DNA of 14,747 nt from DATLHO01 sp035539855. Its GTDB lineage: Bacteria; Bacteroidota; Ignavibacteria; OLB7. Below, piece after piece: positions 1 through 8,464 of the stretch. A program made the translations under genes and the position numbers. Every line of letters starts with the position of its first letter. Within the stretch, counting starts at the first letter, position 1. The notes below the pieces were generated by a model, which did not search any database, had not been told where the DNA came from, and worked only from the letters and a program-made list of their open reading frames with translations. Location of the stretch: assembly GCA_035539855.1 (NCBI GenBank), contig DATLHO010000177.1, positions 1 to 14,747 of the forward strand. The letters are read 5' to 3'.

Positions 1-1170
1 GAGCAACTCCGTGAGTCGTCCATCGGGCACGGCCATGTCGGTACCGATTTTCGCCACGCCATGCGCGGCGATGTATTCGTAGACGGCCGAGGGAACCGCG
101 TGCCGGAGCTCTCGCATGCGCCGCTGATCCTCCAGCCCGATTGCGAACCACGAGTCGTCGACGAGCGCGTCGTGCTTCAGCATGAGCTCGTACCATTCGC
201 CGAGCAATCCCTCCTCGGTCTCGTCGGTGACCTCCTGCTCGAACCAGATCGCGCCGCCGGTCGCGGCCGAGGGGATCGTCGGATAACGGTCGGCGATGAA
301 ACGCAGCGCCGCGCCATCGATGAACTCGAGCGCGCGCGCGTCGATGCCCTGCGCGCCGGTGCCCTGCGTTCCGGCGCGCGTCGCGAGGCTCCGCGCTCGC
401 GCCTCCTCGACGAATGCTATGGTCGAGTCCTCGTCGCCGAAGAAGACCACGCCGCTGACGATGCGCTCCGGCAGCGGGATCAGCCGCAGAACCGCTCGCG
501 TGACGACGCCGAGCGTGCCCTCGCTGCCGATGAACAGGTCGATCGCGTCCATTCCCGGCGCGGCATGGTAGCCTGCGGCGTGCTTGACTGCGGGCATCGT
601 GTAGCCCGGCAGCGCGAGCTCGATCGATCGACCCTCGACGGTGCCGAGCACGAGGTTGTTGCGTACGGCGGTGAATTGTCCCCGGCTGAGCGAAAGACGC
701 TCGCCGGTCGCGAGCACGATGTCGAGCTCCTCGATGAATGCGCGGGTGGCGCCGTAGCGGAACGTGCGTGCCCCGCTGGCGTTCGTGGCAATGGTCCCTC
801 CGATCGAGCACGTGCGCTCGGTGGGATCGGGCGGATAGAGCAGGCCGAGATGCTCGACCTCCGACTGCAGCTCGCCGAGCAGGACGCCGGGCTCGACCTC
901 GGCGCGCATCGCGTGCTCATCGATCGAGACGATGCGATTCATCCGCGCGGTCGACAGCACGGTGCCGCCGAACGGAACGCGCGCACCGCTGAGTCCGGTG
1001 CCGGCGCCGGCGACGGTGACGAGCGTGCCGGAGCGGCTGGCCTCGGCGAGAAGCTCGGCGATCTCTTCGGCGGATTCGGGAAAGCAGACGCGATCGGCGG
1101 CGCCTCCGGGCATGTTCGAGGCGTCGCGAAGAAATCCCGCGATCTCGTCCTGCTCGCTCTTGACGATCAT
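1..1170 (-). CDS. FAD-linked oxidase/dehydrogenase, GlcD family (3' part outside window)
   Basis: The first 390 residues are visible and the frame is still open at the left edge. The N-terminal half is a PCMH-type FAD-binding domain. GAGTGLSGAR (about residues 55-64) is the pyrophosphate-binding loop. A PPDPTE segment followed by SIGGTIATNASG and FRYGATR (about 111-142) is the classic FAD signature of the glycolate oxidase GlcD / D-lactate dehydrogenase / D-2-hydroxyglutarate dehydrogenase group. LFIGSEGTLGVVT (about 205-217) ends the FAD domain, and the rest is the start of the FAD-oxidase C-terminal substrate domain. Such enzymes oxidise a 2-hydroxyacid to a 2-oxoacid with FAD. The substrate cannot be read from the sequence. 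The start is the ATG at 1168-1170, which overlaps the stop of the upstream VOC gene as ATGA, so the two are probably translationally coupled. D-2-hydroxyglutarate dehydrogenase is a context-based guess. Whether an Fe-S domain follows is not visible. Confidence 0.9.
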   Translation of the reverse strand, partial: MIVKSEQDEIAGFLRDASNMPGGAADRVCFPESAEEIAELLAEASRSGTLVTVAGAGTGLSGARVPFGGTVLSTARMNRIVSIDEHAMRAEVEPGVLLGELQSEVEHLGLLYPPDPTERTCSIGGTIATNASGARTFRYGATRAFIEELDIVLATGERLSLSRGQFTAVRNNLVLGTVEGRSIELALPGYTMPAVKHAAGYHAAPGMDAIDLFIGSEGTLGVVTRAVLRLIPLPERIVSGVVFFGDEDSTIAFVEEARARSLATRAGTQGTGAQGIDARALEFIDGAALRFIADRYPTIPSAATGGAIWFEQEVTDETEEGLLGEWYELMLKHDALVDDSWFAIGLEDQRRMRELRHAVPSAVYEYIAAHGVAKIGTDMAVPDGRLTELL

Positions 1171-1775
1171 GCGTCGCTCCGACTCATCCCCGTCTCAGGC
1201 GAGCTGAGCGATAAGAAGCCGGTGAATCCCCAGTGCCGCTCGACGAGCTCGAGCACGGTCGCCGGCAGGCCGTCGACGACGTCGGGCCGGGCGTAGATAT
1301 GACGGAACTCGCTGTCGCTGTCGCCGACGATCTGTCCGACGAAGCTGATGCCGGCCTCGCCCAACGTTGCAACCGCGTGCTCGAGGCGGTCGACGGCGAT
1401 CGCGACGTGGTGAAGCTGGCCGTCGGTGAACCGCTCGACCCAGGCGGGTATCGGAGAGTGTGCGCCGCGCGCGTCCTCGAACGCCTGCTGAATGAGCACG
1501 GCCGGGAAGCCCGGCTTGCGGTAGACCTTGTACCAGAACTCGTCGCGCTCGACGACGCCGATCGTGTCGTCGAAGCTGAAGCCGAGCGCCTCGAATTCAC
1601 GGGCGCGCTCGTGCACGAGCATGGTGCGGAACGAGATGTGGTCGATGACCGGCCGCAGCCCGACACCCGAGGCGGCCAGGCGATCGCGGATGATGCGCGC
1701 CGAGGCGTTGGACTCGAGGAAGGTCGAGAGATAGTTATTGATGACGGCGGCGACGTGCTTCTTGGTGATTTCCAT
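1167..1775 (-). CDS. VOC-superfamily metalloenzyme, DUF1338/HglS-like or dioxygenase-like
   Basis: A 202-residue protein with the pattern of a vicinal-oxygen-chelate (glyoxalase/dioxygenase) fold. The likely metal ligands are His46 (in DHISFRT), His122 or His123 (in QLHHVAIAVD) and Glu176 (in VLELVER). Arg50, four residues after His46, matches the H-x3-R arrangement I recall for the DUF1338 hydroxyglutarate synthase HglS, which turns 2-oxoadipate into 2-hydroxyglutarate. The C-terminal LELVERHWGFTGF also recalls the iron-ligand segment of 4-hydroxyphenylpyruvate dioxygenase. The protein is much shorter than Pseudomonas HglS (about 460 residues). I chose the ATG at 1773-1775 because homology-like sequence begins there and TGAGG lies a few bases upstream; an open extension to 1940 encodes only low-complexity residues. 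The gene overlaps the downstream FAD oxidase by 4 nt. The VOC fold is fairly secure; the substrate is not. Confidence 0.75.
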   Translation of the reverse strand: MEITKKHVAAVINNYLSTFLESNASARIIRDRLAASGVGLRPVIDHISFRTMLVHERAREFEALGFSFDDTIGVVERDEFWYKVYRKPGFPAVLIQQAFEDARGAHSPIPAWVERFTDGQLHHVAIAVDRLEHAVATLGEAGISFVGQIVGDSDSEFRHIYARPDVVDGLPATVLELVERHWGFTGFLSLSSPETGMSRSDA

Positions 1776-1858
1776 GGCCTCAGGCGTTCGACGCGACCCG
1801 ACGACGACCCGACCGGATCGTGTCGAGGAAATGAACTGGGACAGGTGATGCGATCGCG

Positions 1859-1866
1859 TATCTTGG
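1859..1866 (+). promoter_or_regulatory. Possible Bacteroidota-type -7 element for the giant T9SS protein gene
   Basis: TATCTTGG resembles the Bacteroidota -7 consensus TAnnTTTG with one mismatch. It lies in the 204-nt divergent intergenic region 1776-1979 and would give a leader of roughly 105 nt before the ATG at 1980. I see no convincing -33 TTTG box. The rest of the gap holds a CGC triplet run (1911-1925) and no open frame with protein-like content. Confidence 0.3.
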
Positions 1867-1868
1867 GC

Positions 1869-1876
1869 CGAATATA
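1869..1876 (-). promoter_or_regulatory. Possible Bacteroidota-type -7 element for the VOC/FAD-oxidase operon
   Basis: Read on the minus strand, 1876 to 1869 is TATATTCG, which fits TAnnTTnG. It sits in a small AT-rich island inside very GC-rich DNA, only 2 bp from the opposing element. Transcription would start near 1862, giving a leader of about 85 nt to the start codon at 1775. No clear -33 box is seen, so this is a tentative call. Confidence 0.3.
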
Positions 1877-1979
1877 CGCAGTTCTCCCCGCGGCGATCGG
1901 TGCGCGCGACCGCCGCCGCCGCCGTCGACCGCGGCTTCACGACGGCGTCCGTACACCAGCGACTGCTACCTTCGTGCCG

Positions 1980-4900
1980 ATGACTACCCTACGGATGATG
2001 CGACGGCTCGTGCCGGCGCTGCTTCTCTGCGTGCTCGCCTCCGGCGCCCGCGCGCAACCCGGCGTCTGGACGGCGACGCCGCGACCCGAGAACGCGGCGC
2101 ATGCCTTCTACACGACTTACTTCTACAACGGCCAGAAGGGACTCGTCGGCGGAAGCACGAGCGGTCAGACCGCGGCGAAGCTCTTCAGGACGACCGACGG
2201 CGGCACGACCTGGTCGAGCATCACGACCACCGGCGCCACCACCGCGATCAACGACATCTTCGTGCTCAACGGCGGCGAGCGTGGGTTCATCGTCGGCGAC
2301 GACAACTACTTCGCGGTCACCGTCGACAGCGGCAGGACGTGGACCAATCGCACGATCGGTCTGCCCACCTGGGCGTCGCTCACCGACGTGCAGGCCGTGT
2401 ACTTCGCCGACTCGCAGCGCGGCTGGGTCGTCGGCCGCGTCGCCGACGGCAACGGTCCCCGCATGGCGCGCACCACCGATGGCGGCCTGACGTGGGCCGC
2501 GATCACGATGACCGGCGCCGCCAACAACTTCCACGACATCGACTTCTTCGACCAGGACAACGGGCTGGCCGTCGGCACCGGCCGGCCGACGCGCAAGTCG
2601 CGGAGCTCCGACGCGGGCGCGACGTGGGAACCGAACGCGGACATGGGGAACATCGATCCGCTGACCGAGAGCGTGAGCATGTACGGACTCGACGCGCTCG
2701 AGGGCACGCCGACCGCGTTCGCGGCCGGCGGCAAGAATTTCGGCTCGCCGATCTACCCGGTGGTGCGCAGGACGACCGACCACGGCGCGACGTGGACGAA
2801 TCTCATCTCGAACATCGCGCCGGTCGCGATCCTGCCGAAGCCCGCGAGCGACATCATTGCGCTCGGACCGCAGGTGCTCTACGTCGCCGCCCAGGACGCG
2901 AAGATCATCCGCTCGACCGATGGCGGCGCGACGTGGACGGCCGAGACCGTCACGCCGGTGGCCGGCACCACGCCCGACCTGCGGAAGTTCAGCCTCACGC
3001 CGGACAACTACCTCTGGGTCGTCGGCTCCAGCGGCAACGTCCTGCGCACGAGGCTCGTGCCCGACGCGACGTTCACGCCAGCCTCGCCCATTCCGTTCGG
3101 AACGCTCTGTCCCGGCGAGTCCGCCAGCCAGACGCTGACCGTCGGCAACACCGGACTCGGCGTGCTCAACGTCATCGGCGCCAGCATCATCCAGCCGCCC
3201 GGCGGCACCGTGCAGTTCGCCATCATTCTCCCGGCCGTTGCGCGCGTCTGGCCGCGGCAGCAGGCGACGCAGCGCATGACTGTCACCGTTGCCCCCGGAA
3301 CGCCCGGAGGCACGCACGTCGGCGAGATCAGGCTCTCGACCAACGATGAGAACGGCGCCGGCACCGACGCCTTCAAGACGATTCAGCTCAGCGTCGTCGT
3401 TCCCGACAACGGCGTCGGTATCGACAGCGCGGTCTCGCGCGATGCCGGCCGGGTGCGCGTCGGCGCGATGCGCTCGATGGCGCTCACCGGGCTGCTCAGG
3501 AACATCAGCTCGATCTGCAAGGCTCCGATCGACACGGTGTACCTGGTGCGAGGACTCGACTTCCGCCTCGTTCCGCCGATGGTCGGTCGCGACACGCTGC
3601 GCCCGCTCGATCGCCGCGACGCCTTCCTCGAGTTCTCTCCGAGCCGCGTCTGCGAGCGCTACGACACCCTCGTCGTGCGGCAGTCGGGCGGCCAGGTGAG
3701 CCTGCGGATTCCCATCGTCGGCACCGGGACCGAGGCCACGTACGCAACCAGTCCCGTCGACACGCTTCGCTTCGGAAGCGTGCAGATCGGCGCGACCGGC
3801 ACCGCGACGCTGCGACTGCTCAACCGGCGGCCGGGATCGTGTCTGGATCGCACCGCGCTGCGCTCGCTGACGATCACCGGACCGAACGCCTCGGAGTTCG
3901 CGACGAGCGTCACGGTCACGCCCGGACTGTCGTTCATCCCCGCTGATGGAGAGATCGCGGTGCCGTTCACCGCGACGCCGTCGGCGCTCGGCCCGCGCAT
4001 CGCGTACGCGGTCATCGAGCACGAGCTGTCGGCAACGCCCGATGTCGTCGTGCTCCTCGTCAACGGGACCGATGCCGAGCTGACGACGACGACCGAGGAG
4101 ATCGTCTTCCCCGTCACGGGAGTCGGCATGCGCCGCGACACGACCGTCGTCGCCGCGCTGCGCAACCTCGGCGTCACCGCGGTGACGATCACGAATGCCA
4201 TCGTGACCGGCACCGACGCCACCGCGTTCATCCTCTCCTCCCCGATCGCGCCGCGGACGATCGCCCGCGGCGCGTCCGACTCGATCGTGCTCGCGTTCGT
4301 ACCGAACCGCGTCGGGATGTTCTCCGCGACGCTCGAGCTGCGGAGCGATCGCGGAACGACGTTCTCGATCCGGCTCGTCGGCGAGGGCGCCGAGGCTGCT
4401 GGCGTGCTCGGACTCGATCCGATCGTCTTCGCCGCGACGCCGATCGGCGGCTGCCGCGAGGAGCTCGTCGAGCGCTTCATCGTCAACACGGGCCGCGTGC
4501 CGATCGTCGTGCGCGGGATCGCCCTCACGTCGCACCCGCGCGGCGTCGCTGCGGACCCCTCACGCTTCACGATCGTCTCACCGGTGATCCCGCCGGAGCC
4601 GACGATCGCGCCGGGAGACTCGCTGGCGGTGCTTCTGCGTTTCTGTCCGACGCGCCTCGGCGAGCACGTCGCCTCGCTCGTGGTGACGACGAACATTCCC
4701 GGCGGACCGATGACCGACACGCTCATCGGCGAAGGCATCCGCGCGCGCATCGTGGCAAGCGACTCGATCGTCTTCCCGCCGACGCGTCTCGGCACGCAGC
4801 GCGATTCGACCATCGATCCGTTCATCATCAACCTCGCGACCGTCGCGCTCGACATCACGTCGGTCTCGCTGGTCGGTGGGGATTCCTCGGACTTCGCCAT

Positions 4901-6437
4901 CGACATCGCGACGCCGCCGATGTCGGTCGCCGCGGGACTGACGATGCCGGCCACGCTGCGCTTCACGCCCGGCGCGCGCGGGGTTCGTTCGACGACGCTG
5001 CGCATCGAGTCCTCGCAGGGCACACACGATGTCGTCGTCAGCGGCCGGGGCATCTACCCGCTGCTCGCCGTCACCGGCGAGACGACGCCTCGCACACGCG
5101 TCGGACGGACGCTGGCCGTCGACTACACGATCACCAACATCGGTGACGACGGCGGCCGCGTCGACACGGTGGCGCTGACCGGTTCGCCGGCGTTCGTGCT
5201 CGGTGCGGTGACCGTGCCGACGACGCTCGCACCGGGCGCGTCGATGACGGTGTCGCTCGCGTTCACGCCGCCGACGATCTGCGAGCACCCTGCGCAATTG
5301 CGTGTCACCGGCGAGGGAGCGACCGAGCTCGCGCTCGTCGGCGATACGTCGATCGCCATCGCCGGCATCGGCACGCTGCCGCGAGTGTTCGCTCGCCGCG
5401 ATACCGTCGACTTCGGCAGTGTTCCCGTCAATGCCGTCGGCGACACGACGCTGCTCGAGTTCATCGCGAACGTCAGCATCACCGATCCATCGCTCCTCTG
5501 CATCGACTCCGTGTCCATCGAAGCGATGACGATCTCGGGCGCCGACGCGTCGAGCTTCGCGATCCTTGCGCCCGTCGACGCGCGAACGACGCTGCAGGCC
5601 GGCGGGACGCTGACGCTGACGCTTCGCTTCCGTCCGACACGTCCCGGTCCTCACACGGCCGAATTGTCGATCGCGTTCGACGGCGTGCCCGATTCGCTCC
5701 TGCGCGTGACGCTCGTCGGCAATGCCGACGCGCCGCCGCCGGTGGGCGTCGGCCTGAGCTTCGGCGCCGACCACGATGCACGGCCCGGCGAGCGCATCCG
5801 CGTTCCGATCACGCTCGGCGGAGACGTTGCAGCCGGGGCCATTGACTCGCTGGTCGTCGACGTCGCCTATCACCGCTCGCTGCTGCGGCTCGAGCGCGTC
5901 GTGCCGATCGGTTCGACAACCGCCTCGACCGGCGCGCCGGTCTTCGGTCCGGAATATGCCGAAGTCGAGCTCACTCTTGCCGCACCGGACGGACTTCCCG
6001 CGGGCGCGGTTGCGGAGCTCGAGTTCACGGTGCTCCTCGGACGCGTGCTCGCCGCGGATGTCTTCTCCGACTCCGCGCTCGCGCCGTCGCGACCGGAGGT
6101 CGTCGTCACGAGCGACAGCGCAACCGTGTCGATCGAGGACTTCTGCGACGCGAACGGGCGGCTGATCGGATTCGGCGGTGCGCTCGCGGTGAAGGCTTCG
6201 CCGAATCCGGCGAGCGACGTACTGACGATCGAATACGTCCTCCCGGCGAACGCTCCGACGACGCTCGCGATCTACGATGCGCTCGGCCGGAGCGTTCTGA
6301 CGATTGTCGACGGCGTCCTCGATCCGGGATCCTATGCGGTCACCATCGACACGCGCGATCTCGCGGCCGGCAACTACTACTGCCTGCTGACGTCGGGACG
6401 CTTCGAACGCTCGGCCGTGATCCGGCTGGAGAAATGA
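1980..6437 (+). CDS. Secreted Asp-box/YCF48-like + ASH-repeat protein with T9SS type A sorting domain
   Basis: A 1485-residue exported surface or secreted protein. A signal peptide (RRLVPALLLCVLASGARA) is followed by a probable beta-propeller carrying six Asp-box (BNR) motifs of the form (S/T)-x-D-x-G-x-T-W near residues 72, 117, 167, 212, 265 and 312, as in YCF48/HCF136-like and sialidase-type propellers. Residues about 363-1246 hold some eight tandem ASH/choice-of-anchor-D beta-sandwiches of about 110 residues, several opening with an (I/V/L)xF(G/P) strand and containing an LGxN(T/I)G-like turn. A cohesin-like beta domain follows (about 1254-1384). The C-terminus is a T9SS type A sorting domain from about 1404, with PNPASD at 1408-1413, IYDALGR and NYYCLL, and would be cleaved or anchored at the outer membrane. 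The ATG at 1980 has no Shine-Dalgarno; the ATGs at 1995 and 1998 are equally possible and give a tighter signal peptide. An OmpA-like gene follows closely. The binding target is unknown. Confidence 0.9.
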   Translation: MTTLRMMRRLVPALLLCVLASGARAQPGVWTATPRPENAAHAFYTTYFYNGQKGLVGGSTSGQTAAKLFRTTDGGTTWSSITTTGATTAINDIFVLNGGERGFIVGDDNYFAVTVDSGRTWTNRTIGLPTWASLTDVQAVYFADSQRGWVVGRVADGNGPRMARTTDGGLTWAAITMTGAANNFHDIDFFDQDNGLAVGTGRPTRKSRSSDAGATWEPNADMGNIDPLTESVSMYGLDALEGTPTAFAAGGKNFGSPIYPVVRRTTDHGATWTNLISNIAPVAILPKPASDIIALGPQVLYVAAQDAKIIRSTDGGATWTAETVTPVAGTTPDLRKFSLTPDNYLWVVGSSGNVLRTRLVPDATFTPASPIPFGTLCPGESASQTLTVGNTGLGVLNVIGASIIQPPGGTVQFAIILPAVARVWPRQQATQRMTVTVAPGTPGGTHVGEIRLSTNDENGAGTDAFKTIQLSVVVPDNGVGIDSAVSRDAGRVRVGAMRSMALTGLLRNISSICKAPIDTVYLVRGLDFRLVPPMVGRDTLRPLDRRDAFLEFSPSRVCERYDTLVVRQSGGQVSLRIPIVGTGTEATYATSPVDTLRFGSVQIGATGTATLRLLNRRPGSCLDRTALRSLTITGPNASEFATSVTVTPGLSFIPADGEIAVPFTATPSALGPRIAYAVIEHELSATPDVVVLLVNGTDAELTTTTEEIVFPVTGVGMRRDTTVVAALRNLGVTAVTITNAIVTGTDATAFILSSPIAPRTIARGASDSIVLAFVPNRVGMFSATLELRSDRGTTFSIRLVGEGAEAAGVLGLDPIVFAATPIGGCREELVERFIVNTGRVPIVVRGIALTSHPRGVAADPSRFTIVSPVIPPEPTIAPGDSLAVLLRFCPTRLGEHVASLVVTTNIPGGPMTDTLIGEGIRARIVASDSIVFPPTRLGTQRDSTIDPFIINLATVALDITSVSLVGGDSSDFAIDIATPPMSVAAGLTMPATLRFTPGARGVRSTTLRIESSQGTHDVVVSGRGIYPLLAVTGETTPRTRVGRTLAVDYTITNIGDDGGRVDTVALTGSPAFVLGAVTVPTTLAPGASMTVSLAFTPPTICEHPAQLRVTGEGATELALVGDTSIAIAGIGTLPRVFARRDTVDFGSVPVNAVGDTTLLEFIANVSITDPSLLCIDSVSIEAMTISGADASSFAILAPVDARTTLQAGGTLTLTLRFRPTRPGPHTAELSIAFDGVPDSLLRVTLVGNADAPPPVGVGLSFGADHDARPGERIRVPITLGGDVAAGAIDSLVVDVAYHRSLLRLERVVPIGSTTASTGAPVFGPEYAEVELTLAAPDGLPAGAVAELEFTVLLGRVLAADVFSDSALAPSRPEVVVTSDSATVSIEDFCDANGRLIGFGGALAVKASPNPASDVLTIEYVLPANAPTTLAIYDALGRSVLTIVDGVLDPGSYAVTIDTRDLAAGNYYCLLTSGRFERSAVIRLEK

Positions 6438-6480
6438 CGACCCCGTGATCAATACCGACACGAAGACCAGAGTACGACGG

Positions 6481-8463
6481 ATGGTTCGATCCCCCCTCGC
6501 CGCGGCCGCGCTTGTGCTTGCCGCTTCGATGACGGCCGTGGCCCAGGAGCCCGTGGCGCCCTATCTCGAGATCGGGCTCGATCCGGCCGCGGTCGTCACG
6601 ACGCCGATCGGCTCGCTCTCGAGCGTGCGCGGCTCGCTGCCCTGTCGCGAGAGTTACGAAGGAGCCACGCAGGTGAACCTCGGCGTGCTCGCCTGGGTCG
6701 GCTGGGTTCTCGACGCACGGCATCGGGCGCTCGGTGACATCGGCGTCCGCTCGCTCAGGCTGTCCGCGGGCATCGAGGACATCTCGTCGGTCTGGCGAAC
6801 GCCGGCCGAAGGCTACGACGCCTACGACGACGCGGCCGGACGCTACACCACAGTCGAGACCGAGTTCACCGCCGACTTCGAGCTGCAGTATCTTCGCGCG
6901 GCCCTCGAGCTCGAGGCGTCGCTCGGCGCCAACGCCGCACTGCGCCTGGGACCGAGCCTCGCGATTGCCCTCGACGCGTCGAGCCGCCAGCGTGAGTCCA
7001 TCCTCTCCCCATCCAACGCAACGTTTGCCGGAAGCACACAGGAGCGGGAGATCGCCGCTGGTACCGGGACGATCGACGACGCCGGCGTCCGCGTCGGAAT
7101 GGGCGTGGCGCTCTCGTACCGGCTGCCGCTGGGCCGCCGGCTCTTCTTCGAGCCTACCGCCGCGGTCGACATCGGACTGACGGATGTACAGCCGTCGTGG
7201 ACGCCGCTCGAGCTGCGCCTCGGCATCGGCATCGGATGGGCGCTGTTCGCCGATCCCGAGCCGGTCGTCGTCGCGCCGCCGGTTGCGCCTCCGCCGACGC
7301 CTCCGGCGCCCGAGAAGCTCGCGGCCACCGTCGCGGTCCGCCTGGCTAACGATGCTCCGATCCAGTTGCGGCGGCAGATCGTCGCGCGCTATACGCCGGT
7401 GATCCCCGTGGTCTTCTTCGAGCGCGATGCGCGCACGATACCGTCGCGCTACCGGCGTCTCGATGCGGGCGCGGCGGGTGGCTTCAACGAAGCCGCGATC
7501 CCGACGAGCGCCGACGCCGCACACCTCGACGTGCTCAACGTGCTCGGCGCACGCCTTCGCGCCTCCGGCTCCGCAGTCACGCTAACGGGCACCACGAGCG
7601 ACGACGAGTCCGATCGCGATGCGACCGCACGCGCGCGCGCCGAAGACGTCGCGTCGTACCTGGCGACGACATGGAGCATCCCGCGCTCGCGCATCAGCGT
7701 CCGCTCGCGCCTCGCTCCGGCGGTTCCGACGAGCAGCGCGACCGAGGAGGGTCGCGCCGAGAACCGCCGCGTCGAGATCGCCGTCGGCGACGACGCGCTG
7801 CTTGCGCCGGTGCAGCAGCGCACGGTGGAACCGGTCGTCGAGCCGCGCGCGATCGACTTCCGCACGGCCGTCGCCGCGAACAAGCCGATCGCCGGCTGGT
7901 CGCTTGCGATCGGCGGCGACAATGGGCGCGCGCTCACCGGCGACGGCAGCGTGCCCGAGACCATCACGTGGGAGCTGACACAGGAGGAGCGGGAGCGATT
8001 GCTGGCGGGTGGTTCTGCGGAGTTCGAGCTTGCGGTGCGCACGTCCGGAGGCGAGTCCGCGACGTCGGCGGTCGGAACGATCCCCCTTCATCTCGACACG
8101 ACCGTCACGGTCGCGACATCGGCGACGCGGCCGGACAACGCGGCGGAGTTTCTGCTGATCACCTTCGAGTTCGACCAGGCGCGCCTGACCGATCGGGGGC
8201 GGCGCGAGCTCGAGACGATCGCCGGAAGAATCGGTCCGGGTTCGAGCGTCTCGGTCACCGGCTACACCGATCGTATCGGCGAGGCGGCGCACAACCTGGC
8301 GCTTGCCCGCGAGCGCGCCGATCGCGTCGCCGAAGGACTGCCGAAGGCGGCGGCACTCGAAGTCCGCGGCGCGGATCAGAGCGAAGCACCCTACTCCAAT
8401 GAGACACCAGAGGGCAGATTCCTCAGTCGAACGGTGCGAGTGGTGATCGCGTCTCCGCGGTAA
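6481..8463 (+). CDS. OmpA family outer-membrane protein with two OmpA-like domains
   Basis: About 660 residues from this ATG. A signal peptide (MVRSPLAAAALVLAASMTAVAQ) leads into an N-terminal region (about 23-255) of alternating hydrophobic strands that looks like an outer-membrane beta-barrel. A Pro/Val-rich linker (about 259-280) follows. The first OmpA-like peptidoglycan-binding domain spans about 307-437 (RARAEDVASYL, EEGRAENRRVEI). A beta-rich spacer covers about 442-545. A second OmpA-like domain runs from about 557 to the end (FEFDQARLTDRGRRELE, GYTDRIGEAAHNLALARERA), with the Asp and Arg expected to contact diaminopimelate. The last strand reads SRTVRVVI instead of the usual NRRVEI. 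The likely role is to tie the outer membrane to peptidoglycan. A GTG at 6445, 7 nt after the previous stop, is an alternative start adding 12 residues; I prefer the ATG because those extra codons include rare ones (AGA, GTA). It is probably co-transcribed with the T9SS protein. Confidence 0.88.
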   Translation: MVRSPLAAAALVLAASMTAVAQEPVAPYLEIGLDPAAVVTTPIGSLSSVRGSLPCRESYEGATQVNLGVLAWVGWVLDARHRALGDIGVRSLRLSAGIEDISSVWRTPAEGYDAYDDAAGRYTTVETEFTADFELQYLRAALELEASLGANAALRLGPSLAIALDASSRQRESILSPSNATFAGSTQEREIAAGTGTIDDAGVRVGMGVALSYRLPLGRRLFFEPTAAVDIGLTDVQPSWTPLELRLGIGIGWALFADPEPVVVAPPVAPPPTPPAPEKLAATVAVRLANDAPIQLRRQIVARYTPVIPVVFFERDARTIPSRYRRLDAGAAGGFNEAAIPTSADAAHLDVLNVLGARLRASGSAVTLTGTTSDDESDRDATARARAEDVASYLATTWSIPRSRISVRSRLAPAVPTSSATEEGRAENRRVEIAVGDDALLAPVQQRTVEPVVEPRAIDFRTAVAANKPIAGWSLAIGGDNGRALTGDGSVPETITWELTQEERERLLAGGSAEFELAVRTSGGESATSAVGTIPLHLDTTVTVATSATRPDNAAEFLLITFEFDQARLTDRGRRELETIAGRIGPGSSVSVTGYTDRIGEAAHNLALARERADRVAEGLPKAAALEVRGADQSEAPYSNETPEGRFLSRTVRVVIASPR

Positions 8464-8464
8464 G

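Noticed and set aside
61..1296. Plus-strand open frame opposite the FAD oxidase
   Set aside because: The minus strand encodes an unmistakable FAD-binding domain; the plus frame is charged, repetitive and without motifs.
1911..1925. CGC triplet run as a functional repeat
   Set aside because: Only five units in very GC-rich intergenic DNA; expected by composition and not linked to any structure.
1776..1940. N-terminal extension of the VOC protein to a start at 1940
   Set aside because: The added residues are Ser/Arg-rich without fold-like character and would span the putative promoter elements; the ATG at 1775 has a TGAGG just upstream.
1989..4535. Long antisense open frame opposite the T9SS protein gene
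   Set aside because: The translation is Arg/Asp/Gly-rich and low in hydrophobic segments, has no motifs, and mirrors the codon periodicity of the clear plus-strand gene; it is a high-GC shadow.
4578..6461. Second long antisense open frame under the T9SS protein gene
   Set aside because: Same Arg/Asp/Glu-biased shadow composition with no domain pattern, while the sense strand encodes obvious ASH, cohesin-like and sorting domains.
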